The notes under the pieces were generated by a model that was given only the letters and a program-made list of their open reading frames with translations, made no database searches and was not told the DNA's origin. From contig CANMMF010000006.1 of NCBI GenBank assembly GCA_947498985.1, positions 62,001 to 126,000 of the forward strand: DNA of 64,000 nucleotides. Reading direction: 5' to 3'. The position numbers and the translations under genes were made by a program. Below are positions 51,376-59,061 of the stretch, in pieces (positions within the stretch are counted from its first letter, which is position 1; each line of letters starts with the position of its first letter). This DNA comes from an uncultured Paracoccaceae bacterium (lineage in GTDB: Bacteria > Pseudomonadota > Alphaproteobacteria > Rhodobacterales > Rhodobacteraceae).

Positions 51376-52472
51376 TTCCGCGTCACAAAGGGCGTGGCGC
51401 TGAGTTTGGGGTTGCAGCGCGCGTAAGGTGCCGGGAGCGCGATCTCTTCATCGAGCGCCACGGCGGCTTTCCACGTCCAGCGCGGATCCCAGAGCATGCC
51501 GCGCGCCAGCGCCACCATGTCGGCCTGGCCCGAGCGCAACATGGTTTCGGCCTGCACCGGATCGGTGATCTGGCCCACCGCCATCGTCGCGATCTCCGCC
51601 TCCGAGCGGATGCGCTGCGAAAAGCCGGTCTGGTAGCCTGGCCCCGTGACGATCTGCTGGCTCTGGTCGAGCCCGCCCGAGGTCACGTCGATCATGTCGC
51701 AGCCCAGCTCGCGCAGCGCGGCGCAGAAGACGACCGATTGCTCGATATCCCAGCCGCCGTCGATCCAGTCGCTGGCCGAAAGCCGCACCATCACCGGCTT
51801 GCCGTCAGGGAACGCCTGCCGCACCGCCTCGAACACCTCCAGCGGGTAGCGCATGCGCGCGTCCAGATCGCCGCCATAGCCGTCGCTGCGCCTGTTGGTC
51901 ACCGGAGACAGGAACTGGTGCAGCAGATAGCCATGCGCCACATGCAGCTGCACCGTGTCGAACCCGGCGCGGTCGGCGCGGCGCGCGGCATCGACAAAGG
52001 CCTGCTTGACCCGCGCCAGATCGCTTTGGTCCATCGGATGCGGCGCAGGCCAGCCCGGCAGGTACGGCACCGCCGAGGGTGCTGGCGGATGCCAGGCGCC
52101 CGCCCCCTCGATCATGCCGCCGCCCTCCCACGGGGCGACGGTGCTGCCCTTGCGCCCGGCATGGGCCAGCTGCAGGCCCACCGCCATGTCGCCCACGGTT
52201 CTCATGAACGACACGATGCGCGCAAAGGCCGCTTCGGTCGCGTCATCGTAAAGCCCGGTGCAGCTTTGGGTGATGCGGCCCTCGGGCTCGACCCCGGTGG
52301 CTTCGGTCAGGATCAGCCCCGATCCGGACATCGCAAACTGCCCCAGATGCACCAGATGCCAGTCCTGTGGCACGCCGTCCTGCGCCGAGTACTGGCACAT
52401 CGGCGCGACGGTCACCCGGTTGGGGATGGTCAGGCCGCGAAGCGTGATCGGCGAAAAGAGCGTGCTGGCCAT
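51372..52472 (-). CDS. Old yellow enzyme family NADH:flavin oxidoreductase (YqjM type)
   Basis: 366 residues, FMN-binding TIM barrel. The motif pattern is that of thermophilic-like OYEs: VTVAPMCQYSAQDGVP (with the flavin-tuning Cys), LTEATGVEPEGR, HAGRKGS and FDTVQLHVAHGYLLHQFLSP (the active-site His pair). It reduces activated C=C bonds of enones, or acts on N-methyl/unsaturated intermediates in some catabolic clusters. It is the first gene of a two-gene minus operon with the SDR, under copy 3 of the operator motif. Confidence 0.92.
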   Translation of the reverse strand: MASTLFSPITLRGLTIPNRVTVAPMCQYSAQDGVPQDWHLVHLGQFAMSGSGLILTEATGVEPEGRITQSCTGLYDDATEAAFARIVSFMRTVGDMAVGLQLAHAGRKGSTVAPWEGGGMIEGAGAWHPPAPSAVPYLPGWPAPHPMDQSDLARVKQAFVDAARRADRAGFDTVQLHVAHGYLLHQFLSPVTNRRSDGYGGDLDARMRYPLEVFEAVRQAFPDGKPVMVRLSASDWIDGGWDIEQSVVFCAALRELGCDMIDVTSGGLDQSQQIVTGPGYQTGFSQRIRSEAEIATMAVGQITDPVQAETMLRSGQADMVALARGMLWDPRWTWKAAVALDEEIALPAPYARCNPKLSATPFVTRK

Positions 52473-52507
52473 CTGGCCTCCTTGATTTCAGATTGAACCA
52501 CGCTTTC

Positions 52508-52531
52508 GTGCGGTATAGAAACATTTGTGCG
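52508..52531. promoter_or_regulatory. Cluster operator motif, copy 3
   Basis: GTGCG-GTATA-GAAACA-TT-TGTGCG, lying between the divergent OYE/SDR operon (start 52472) and the TIM-barrel gene (start 52583). The spacing of the three half-sites is the same as in the other copies, although CGAACA has changed to GAAACA. Confidence 0.62.
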
Positions 52532-52582
52532 TAGATTGAACATGTCGGCCCTGTCTGACAAGCGGAAAGGAATCCCTCCCAA

Positions 52583-53422
52583 ATGAGTAAGCTCGAAGTT
52601 GCGGCCAGTACATTTCCGTTTCTCTATTCGCATGACGGGCTCGGAGCGATGAAACATCTCCAGAGCCTCGGCTACGACATCTTCGAATTGATGATCTTCC
52701 CGCCGCATTGCTGGCCGCGCGAATTGTCGCCCGAGACGCGCAAGGAGTATGCGGCCTGGCTCGAGGGCGAAGGGCTGCGCATCTCGTCCTTCTGCTATCC
52801 GCTGCTCGACAACAATCCCAACGGCGTCGACAAGCTGATGCGCGACTACACGCTCGATCGCTACCGCGAGGCCATCGACTTTGCCGCCGAGCTCTCATGC
52901 CCCTACGTGGTCGCCATCCCCGGCCCGGTCAACAGCCTGATCAACCCGCCGCATCAGTGGATGCTCGACTGGTTTGTCGAAGGCATGAAGCAGCTGGTCA
53001 CCCATGCCAAGGGCACCGGGGTCGAGCTTTTGCTGGAAAACGTGCCCTTCACCTATCTGCCCACCGCGCAGGACATGATGGACACCGCCGATCTGATCGG
53101 GCCCGAGATCGGCATCAATTTCGACATCTGCAACAGCGCTTTCATCAAGGAAGACCCCGCCGCCGCCATCCGGATGATGGGGGACAAGGTCAAGAACGTG
53201 CATATCTCGGACAGCGGTTACGATGAGTTTGTGCATGCCCGTCTCGGCACCGGCATCGTCAATCCCCGACCCAGCGCGCAGGCCCTGAACGAGATCGGTT
53301 ATCAGGGGGTCACGGTGCTGGAGATCATCACCGATGCGCTGCAACCCGGCGCCGATCCCGATGGCGACATCAAGGCCAGCCACAAGATCCTGTCCGAGCA
53401 GGGCTGGGCGCCTTTGGGATAA
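52583..53422 (+). CDS. Sugar phosphate isomerase/epimerase-like TIM-barrel protein
   Basis: 279 residues, xylose-isomerase-like barrel. Probable metal ligands are the Glu in LLLENVPFTYLP, the Asp in NFDICNSAF, the His in NVHISDSGYDEF and the Glu in TVLEIITDAL. Its partner across the divergent gap is the OYE/SDR pair. The enzyme may isomerise or cleave a hydroxy-keto intermediate. GGAAAGGAATCC precedes the ATG. Confidence 0.82.
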   Translation: MSKLEVAASTFPFLYSHDGLGAMKHLQSLGYDIFELMIFPPHCWPRELSPETRKEYAAWLEGEGLRISSFCYPLLDNNPNGVDKLMRDYTLDRYREAIDFAAELSCPYVVAIPGPVNSLINPPHQWMLDWFVEGMKQLVTHAKGTGVELLLENVPFTYLPTAQDMMDTADLIGPEIGINFDICNSAFIKEDPAAAIRMMGDKVKNVHISDSGYDEFVHARLGTGIVNPRPSAQALNEIGYQGVTVLEIITDALQPGADPDGDIKASHKILSEQGWAPLG

Positions 53423-53441
53423 CGCGCGCGCCTTCGGGACA

Positions 53442-53468
53442 GGGCTGGCCTGTGACCTAGGCCAGCCC
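53442..53468. terminator. Bidirectional terminator-like hairpin between convergent genes
   Basis: GGGCTGGCCT (53442-53451) pairs perfectly with AGGCCAGCCC (53459-53468) around a seven-base loop. It covers the stop codon of the SDR gene and follows the TIM-barrel gene, which converge. No T-run on either side, so it is a weak or Rho-assisted terminator. Confidence 0.5.
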
Positions 53469-54215
53469 GGCATCCACCGGGAAGACCGATCCGGTCATGC
53501 CCGCCGAGGCCTCTGTCGCGAGGAAATGCGCGACATTGGCGACATCTTCTTCGGTGGCCATGCGTCCCAGCGCGGTTTCCGATGCCATCGCCGCCACCAC
53601 CGCGTCGGGCTCCTGTCCGCCTTCGGCGTGCCGAGTGGCGATCCGGCCCATAAGCGCGTCCGTGGCGATGGGCCCCGGGGCCAGCGCGTTGACCCGGATG
53701 CCCAGCGGCCCAAGATCGAGAGCCGCGGCGCGGGTGATCCCGATCGCCGCATGTTTCGACGCGGTATAAAGCACTTGCGACGCATGCGCCCGAAAGCCGT
53801 TGATCGACGCCATCACGATGATCGACGCCGCCTTCGAGCCGGTCATCGCGTCGGCAAACCCGCCGATGCTGGCGGCGATTCCCCAGGTGTTGACCGCCAT
53901 CACGCGCGCCCATTCCGCGCCATCGACCGTGCGCAGCCCGCGCCAGGGCGGCACCACCCCGGCATTGGCCACCAGAATATCGACCCTGCCCAGGCGCGCG
54001 GCCTCGTCCGACAGAAGCTCCCTTGCGTCCGGCGCGGCCAGATCGCAGGCGATGAATCCGAACGCTTCGGGGCTCGCCAGCCGGGCCTCATCGAGATCCA
54101 CATTGGTCACCGCCGCCCCCGATGCCGCAAGCCGCATCGCAATGGCGCGTCCCAGCCCCGAAGAGGCCCCGGTCACAACCGCTTTCCTCCCGCCGAGGTC
54201 TTGTGCAATCTCCAT
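53457..54215 (-). CDS. Short-chain dehydrogenase/reductase
   Basis: 252 residues from the ATG at 54215, which follows AAGGA. A longer frame to 54311 would cross the operator motif and lacks a ribosome site. The fold has AVVTGASSGLGRAIAMRL, NAGVVP, the Ser in VMASINGF, and YTASKHAAI for Tyr-Lys. Typical of 3-oxoacyl-ACP-reductase-like SDRs. It is the only gene on the minus strand under copy 4. Substrate unknown. Confidence 0.9.
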   Translation of the reverse strand: MEIAQDLGGRKAVVTGASSGLGRAIAMRLAASGAAVTNVDLDEARLASPEAFGFIACDLAAPDARELLSDEAARLGRVDILVANAGVVPPWRGLRTVDGAEWARVMAVNTWGIAASIGGFADAMTGSKAASIIVMASINGFRAHASQVLYTASKHAAIGITRAAALDLGPLGIRVNALAPGPIATDALMGRIATRHAEGGQEPDAVVAAMASETALGRMATEEDVANVAHFLATEASAGMTGSVFPVDAGLA

Positions 54216-54248
54216 GAGGCGTAATCCTTCTTGCATGACGGTGCATTC

Positions 54249-54272
54249 GACCGATATTCGTACTTTTGTGCG
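54249..54272. promoter_or_regulatory. Cluster operator motif, copy 4
   Basis: GACCG-ATATT-CGTACT-TT-TGTGCG, the most divergent of the five but with the same spacing. It lies between the divergent SDR (start 54215) and the dehydrogenase gene (start 54305). Confidence 0.58.
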
Positions 54273-54304
54273 CCATGCGTACCAACGCAAGCGAAAGGTG
54301 AGTT

Positions 54305-55249
54305 TTGACACAGGACAAAGCGGAGCGGGTCGTCATCCTCGGCGCCGGTTTCATCGGCACGTCGCTGGCGGCGGTGTTTGCCGATGCGGGCTGGCAGGTG
54401 ACCCTCGCCGATCCCGACCCCACACGCCGGGACGCCGCGGGCGACGGCGTCGAGGCACAGACCAACGCGCTGGCGCTTGCCGGGCTTGAGGCCGGTCGGC
54501 GCGGCACGGTCGAACCGGTCGCAAGCCCCGATGCGGCGCTGAGATCCGCCCGGCTCGTGCTCGAATGCGGCCCCGAGGACGTCGCCGTCAAGCAGGGCAT
54601 CTTCGCCGACCTGATGTCGAAAACCGGCAGCGACACCGTGCTGGCCACCACCTCCTCGGCCATTCCGGTCTCGCGGATCGTGACCGAGACTGCGCAGCAG
54701 GCGCGCTGTCTCGTGGCCCATCCGGTCAACCCGCCTTCGGTCCTGCGGCTGATCGAGATCTGCCCGGCGCCGGGCACCGCTGCGAACGCGGTGCTAAGAG
54801 CCCGCGAGATCTTTTCCGGGGTCGGCTTCGACTGCGCGATACTTGCCCGCGAGATCGAGGGGTTTCTGCTCAACCGGCTGCAAGGCGCGGTGCTCAGAGA
54901 GGCCTACCGCCTCGTGGACGAGGGCATCACCGACCCCGGTGACATCGACAAGGTCATGCGGCTGGGCCTTGGCCCACGATGGGCGCTGTCCGGCCCGTTC
55001 GAGACGTCGGAGCTCAACACGCCCGGCGGGATCGTGGCGCATGCGGCGCGCATGGGTCCGGCCTATCGGCGCATGGGCGAGGCGCGCGGCGAGACCGTGG
55101 ACTGGTCGCCCGCGCTGGTGGCGCGCGTTGCGGCGGCGCGCGAGGCCGCACGCGGCGGCACCGGCATCCCGGAGCGTGCCGCGTGGCGGTCGGGCGCAGT
55201 GGCGCGGCTTGTGGCCTTTCGCGACCGGCTGATGCGGGGCGACGGATGA
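54305..55249 (+). CDS. 3-hydroxyacyl-CoA dehydrogenase family protein (NAD-binding; L-carnitine/L-gulonate dehydrogenase-like)
   Basis: 314 residues, 3HCDH fold. The start is a TTG at 54305 with AAAGGTGAG upstream. The NAD-binding loop VVILGAGFIGTSLAAVF, the catalytic His in LVAHPVNPPSVL and the C-terminal helical domain (EGFLLNRLQGAVLREAYRLV) fit the small lambda-crystallin/L-carnitine dehydrogenase branch rather than the beta-oxidation enzymes. The next gene starts within its stop (ATGA). It probably oxidises a 3-hydroxy acid or a quaternary-amine hydroxy acid. Confidence 0.87.
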   Translation: MTQDKAERVVILGAGFIGTSLAAVFADAGWQVTLADPDPTRRDAAGDGVEAQTNALALAGLEAGRRGTVEPVASPDAALRSARLVLECGPEDVAVKQGIFADLMSKTGSDTVLATTSSAIPVSRIVTETAQQARCLVAHPVNPPSVLRLIEICPAPGTAANAVLRAREIFSGVGFDCAILAREIEGFLLNRLQGAVLREAYRLVDEGITDPGDIDKVMRLGLGPRWALSGPFETSELNTPGGIVAHAARMGPAYRRMGEARGETVDWSPALVARVAAAREAARGGTGIPERAAWRSGAVARLVAFRDRLMRGDG

Positions 55250-56916
55250 GCGCGGGATCGTTCCTCTTTGCGGGCAGGCCCGTGCCCTGTCGCGATGGCC
55301 AATCGCTGGCCGCAGCACTGACCGAGGCCGGAGAGCGCGCCTTTCGCACAACGCCGAATGACCAGCGCCGCGGTATGTTCTGCGGCATGGGGGTCTGTCA
55401 GGACTGCCTTGTGACGGTCGACGGCATCCCCAACCGGCGCGCCTGCATGACCATGTCCGAAGACGGCCAGCGCGTCGAGATGCAGGTCGCCTATCCGGTG
55501 CTCGAAGATATCCCGCCCGCCACGACTTCGCCGGGCGCGGCGCGCATCCTCGAGCCGGATGTGGCGATCATCGGCGGCGGGGCGGCGGGGCTGTCGGCGG
55601 CCATCGCGGCCCGCGCTGCGGGGGCGGAGGTTGTCGTGCTCGACGAGCGCAAGGTCGGCGGCGGGCAGTATTACAAGCAATCCGCCAGCCACAAGCCGCT
55701 CGATGCGCAACAGGCCGAAGGGCGCGACCTGCTGGCCCGGGCCCGCCAGAGCGGGGCGGAGATCATCGGCGCGGTCGAGGTCTGGGGCGCCTTCGACGGC
55801 CCGCTCTTTCTGGCCGACGCCGCGGGCGCCGCGCTTATCGTGCGACCGCGTTGCGCGATCGTCGCAACCGGCGCCTATGAGCGGCCCCGCATGGTGCCCG
55901 GCTGGACCTTGCCCGGCGTGATGACCACCGGCGCGGCGCAGACGCTGTGGCGCAGCTACCGCAGCCTGCCGGGGGCGCGCGTGGCGGTCTGCGGCTCGGG
56001 TCCGCTGAATGCGCAGGTGGCGCTGGAACTGGCCGCGGGCGGGGCCGAGGTCGCGCTTGTGGGCGAGGCCGCCCGCGCGCCCTGGCGCGCGCCTTGGGTG
56101 GCGCTCAGGGCGCTGACCGCCGATCCCGGGCTTGTGCTCAAGGGGCTCGCGATGATGCGGGATCTCAGGCGCCGGGGCATCCCGCTGCGCCATGAAACCA
56201 CGCTTCAGGCCGTCCGCGCCCAAGGCACTGAACTGTGCGCCACGTTCCGGGGCTCCTCCGGCGTGACCACCGAGGTCACGGTCGATGCACTTTGCATGAA
56301 TGACGGGTTCGAGCCGCAGAACGAGATCCTGCGCCTGCTCGGGGCCGAGATGCGCTATGACGCAGATGTCGGTCATCTGCGCTGCACACGCGACGCGCGG
56401 ATGCGGACCAGCGTTCGGAGTGTCTTTGCGGTGGGCGATTGCGCCGGGCTGGGCGGCGCGCCCGCCGCGCGTGTCGAAGGTACCATCGCCGGGCGTGCGG
56501 CGGCGGCAGAGGCGGGGTACGGCGACGGCTACGATCTTTTTGCCGAAGAGCGGCAGCTCGCGCGGCACCGGCGGTTCCAGTCCAGCCTCTGGCGGCTGCA
56601 CAACGCCCGCCCGGCCCCCGCCGAGACCCTCGCGCGCGACACGATCCTGTGCCGCTGCGAAGAGATCACCCTGGGCGACGTGATGGACGGGCTTCAGGAC
56701 AGCCCCGGCGATCTGGGCACGCTCAAGCGCGCCACGAGGGTCGGCATGGGCCGCTGCCAGGGGCGCTATTGCGGACCGGTTGCGGCGCGGCTGGTGGCCG
56801 AAAGAACCGGCAAAGCGGTCGAGGATCTGAGCTTTTTCGCACCGCGCGTTCCGGTCAAACCGGTCTCCATCGCCGCCATTCTCGCCGCGCAGGAGGCGCT
56901 TGGCGATGGCGACTGA
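55246..56916 (+). CDS. Fused HcnA/HcnB-type protein: [2Fe-2S] ferredoxin-like domain, FAD/NAD domain, BFD-type [2Fe-2S] domain
   Basis: 556 residues in one chain. Residues 1-95 are a Fer2_4 domain with its [2Fe-2S] cysteines in FCGMGVCQDCLV and RRACMT. Residues about 100-420 are a Pyr_redox FAD/NAD domain (VAIIGGGAAGLSAAIAARA; a second GxGxxN-type loop VAVCGSGPLNAQVALE). The C-terminal 90 residues are a BFD-like [2Fe-2S] domain with LCRCEEITLG and MGRCQGRYCGP. Separate HcnA and HcnB subunits are fused here. They belong to the HCN synthase/opine oxidase/D-hydroxyproline dehydrogenase family and act with a DadA-like subunit, which is the next gene. The start overlaps the previous stop (ATGA). 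Confidence 0.88.
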   Translation: MSAGSFLFAGRPVPCRDGQSLAAALTEAGERAFRTTPNDQRRGMFCGMGVCQDCLVTVDGIPNRRACMTMSEDGQRVEMQVAYPVLEDIPPATTSPGAARILEPDVAIIGGGAAGLSAAIAARAAGAEVVVLDERKVGGGQYYKQSASHKPLDAQQAEGRDLLARARQSGAEIIGAVEVWGAFDGPLFLADAAGAALIVRPRCAIVATGAYERPRMVPGWTLPGVMTTGAAQTLWRSYRSLPGARVAVCGSGPLNAQVALELAAGGAEVALVGEAARAPWRAPWVALRALTADPGLVLKGLAMMRDLRRRGIPLRHETTLQAVRAQGTELCATFRGSSGVTTEVTVDALCMNDGFEPQNEILRLLGAEMRYDADVGHLRCTRDARMRTSVRSVFAVGDCAGLGGAPAARVEGTIAGRAAAAEAGYGDGYDLFAEERQLARHRRFQSSLWRLHNARPAPAETLARDTILCRCEEITLGDVMDGLQDSPGDLGTLKRATRVGMGRCQGRYCGPVAARLVAERTGKAVEDLSFFAPRVPVKPVSIAAILAAQEALGDGD

Positions 56917-58027
56917 CGTGCTGGTCATCGGCGGCGGCATCGTCGGCATGGTGACGGCAACCGAGCTGGCGCGCAGCGGCGCGCAGGTCACGCTCATCGA
57001 TGCGGAGATCAACGCAGGCTCCACCGCCAATGCGGGCAGCCTGCATGTGCAGATGCAAAGCCGCTTCATGCGGCTTTATCCCGATCAGGTGCCCGCCATC
57101 GAGGCCTCGCTGCCGACCTACCGCGCGGCGGCGCAGGAATGGGAGCGGCTGGAAGCGGAGATCGGAAGCGTCGAGCTGGTGCGCAAGGGTGGGCTGATGC
57201 TGGCCGAGGATGCCGCTCAGCTGGCGTTTCTGGAGCAAAAGGCCGCCCGCGAAGCCCGCCACGGGCTGCAGGTCGAATTGCTCGACCGGCCGGCGCTGGA
57301 CAAGATCGCGCCCTGGCTCGGGCCGCAGATCATCGGCGCCGAGCTGTGTCACAACGAAGGCAAGGTGAACCCGCTGGCCGCCAATCTGCGGCTGCGTGCG
57401 GCGGCGGAGGCGCTGGGCGTGACACGTGTCAGGGACCGGATCACCGCGCTTGCCGTTGCGGGCCGCGTCGAGGCGCATGGCGTGACGGGCACCTACCGGG
57501 CGGACCGCGCGGTTGTCGCGGCCTCCTGGGGCGCGGGCGCGCTGCTGCGGGATCACGGTCTCACGGTGCCCACGCAGGCCGAGCCCTTGCACATGAACAT
57601 CACCGAACCCTGTGCGGCCCGGATCGACCAGCTGATCCAGCATGCCGAACGCTCGATCACGCTCAAGCAGTTTCGCTCCGGGCAGATCGTCATCGGCGGC
57701 GGCTGGCCCGCGCGCGATTGCGGGCAGGCGCGGGTTCCGGCGGTCGAGATGGGCTCATTGCTGGGCAATGTGGCCCTGGCAGCGCGGCTGGTGCCCGCGA
57801 TAGCCCATGTGCGCGTGATCCGAAGCTGGGCCGGGATGAACACCACAATCGACGGCGCCTCGGTGCTGGGCCCCCTGCCCGCAACCGACCGGATCATCCT
57901 CGCCGTGCCGGGCGATGCGGGCTACACGTTGGGGCCACTCATCGGCAAATGGGCGGCGGGCTGCGTGCTGGGCACCGTCGAGCGGGAGCGGATCGCCCGC
58001 TTCAGTCCTTCGCGCTTTGCCGCCTGA
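56906..58027 (+). CDS. FAD-dependent oxidoreductase (HcnC/DadA type)
   Basis: 373 residues, FAD-binding DAO family (VLVIGGGIVGMVTATELARSG). It overlaps the fused ferredoxin-flavoprotein by 11 bases, so the two are translated together and probably form one dehydrogenase complex, as HcnB and HcnC (or LhpB and LhpE/F) do. The ATG at 56906 is preceded by AGGAGG. It likely oxidises a D- or N-substituted imino acid; D-hydroxyproline-type substrates suit the aldolase/deaminase family genes nearby. Confidence 0.87.
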   Translation: MATDVLVIGGGIVGMVTATELARSGAQVTLIDAEINAGSTANAGSLHVQMQSRFMRLYPDQVPAIEASLPTYRAAAQEWERLEAEIGSVELVRKGGLMLAEDAAQLAFLEQKAAREARHGLQVELLDRPALDKIAPWLGPQIIGAELCHNEGKVNPLAANLRLRAAAEALGVTRVRDRITALAVAGRVEAHGVTGTYRADRAVVAASWGAGALLRDHGLTVPTQAEPLHMNITEPCAARIDQLIQHAERSITLKQFRSGQIVIGGGWPARDCGQARVPAVEMGSLLGNVALAARLVPAIAHVRVIRSWAGMNTTIDGASVLGPLPATDRIILAVPGDAGYTLGPLIGKWAAGCVLGTVERERIARFSPSRFAA

Positions 58028-58030
58028 CAG

Positions 58031-58897
58031 CTAGCCTTTGAGCGCGCTGGAGATATTGGTGACCGTCGATTGCAGCTTCGGCAGGATCTCGGTTATCATC
58101 TCTTCGGGTGTCATGCGCACGTTCGGCACCGCGACGTTGATCGCGCCGACCAGCGTTCCGGCGCTGGTCTTGACCGGGGCCGACAGCGACATCAGTCCGA
58201 TCTCCAGCTCCTGATCGACAAAGGACCAGCCCTGATCGCGCACCGTCTCCAGCACCTTCCTGAAGGCCCGGCGGTCAGTGACGGTCTTTTCGGTCAGCTT
58301 TGTCAGCTCGATATCGCGCAGCATCGCGGGCCATTTCTCTGCAGGCTGCGCGGCCAGCAACACCCGGCCATTGGCGGTGCAATGGGCCGGAAAGCGCGCG
58401 CCCACCGAAATACCCACGCTGATCACCCGGTGATATTGCGCGCCCGAGACATAGACCACGTCGAAATTGTCCAGCACCGCCGCCGAGACGCTCTCGCGCG
58501 TGTCTTCGGACAGGTGGTCGATGAAGGGCTTCGCGATCTCCCAGACGCCCTTTGACGAGAGCACCGAATGGCCCAGTTCCAGCACCTGCGGCGTGAGATC
58601 GAACAGCTTGCCATCGGCCACCGCATAACCTTCATGCACCAGCGTCAGCAGGATCCGCCGCGCGCCCGCGCGGGTGTTGCCGGTCTCGGAGGCGACCTGG
58701 CTCAGCGTCATCTTGCGCCCGGTGCGGTTGAACGCGCGCAGCACCTCGAGCCCGCGCGCCAGAGAGCTCACGTAGTCGCGTGAATTCATCCCGTTGGGCA
58801 CCCGCTCATCGGCGCTGTCAGCCTCTGCCGTCATCAGCCCCACCTGCCCTGTCGACGGGCTGCGGGGGTCGGTTTCGTCTGACTTCTTCTGTCCCAT
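58031..58897 (-). CDS. IclR-family transcriptional regulator
   Basis: 288 residues. An N-terminal winged helix at about 42-105 (LARGLEVLRAFN, LSQVASETGNTRAGARRILLTL) is followed by the GAF-like effector domain (VSVGISVGARFPAHCTANGRVLLA; GLMSLSAPVKTSAGTLVGAINVA). It converges with the DadA-like gene and is divergent from the CUT1 transporter, with operator copy 5 in between. It is the only regulator inside the cluster and so the natural candidate to read all five motif copies. Confidence 0.92.
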   Translation of the reverse strand: MGQKKSDETDPRSPSTGQVGLMTAEADSADERVPNGMNSRDYVSSLARGLEVLRAFNRTGRKMTLSQVASETGNTRAGARRILLTLVHEGYAVADGKLFDLTPQVLELGHSVLSSKGVWEIAKPFIDHLSEDTRESVSAAVLDNFDVVYVSGAQYHRVISVGISVGARFPAHCTANGRVLLAAQPAEKWPAMLRDIELTKLTEKTVTDRRAFRKVLETVRDQGWSFVDQELEIGLMSLSAPVKTSAGTLVGAINVAVPNVRMTPEEMITEILPKLQSTVTNISSALKG

Positions 58898-59013
58898 CGG
58901 CTCTTTCCGGATTATGCGCCGCCCCGGCGGACGGCAGGACCACGCGACGGCTGTTACAAGAAATTTTCCGACAAAAAAACCTTCTTGCGCGACTCAACTC
59001 TTAATGTGTTATA

Positions 59014-59047
59014 TCGAACAAGAGTGCGCTATGCGAACACTTGTTTT
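59014..59047. promoter_or_regulatory. Cluster operator motif, copy 5, with an adjacent second site
   Basis: GTGCG-CTATG-CGAACA-CT-TGTTTT at 59024-59047, and just before it TCGAACAAGAGTGCGCTA at 59014-59031, which has the CGAACA / GTGCG half-sites with a changed centre. The two overlap. They lie between the IclR gene and the binding-protein gene, 15 bases from the latter's start, so they could repress both. Confidence 0.62.
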
Positions 59048-59061
59048 CAGGGAGAACGATA

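Noticed and set aside
54215-54311. Longer start for the SDR gene at 54311
   Set aside because: The extra sequence covers the operator motif, has no ribosome site and no fold contribution. The ATG at 54215 follows AAGGA.
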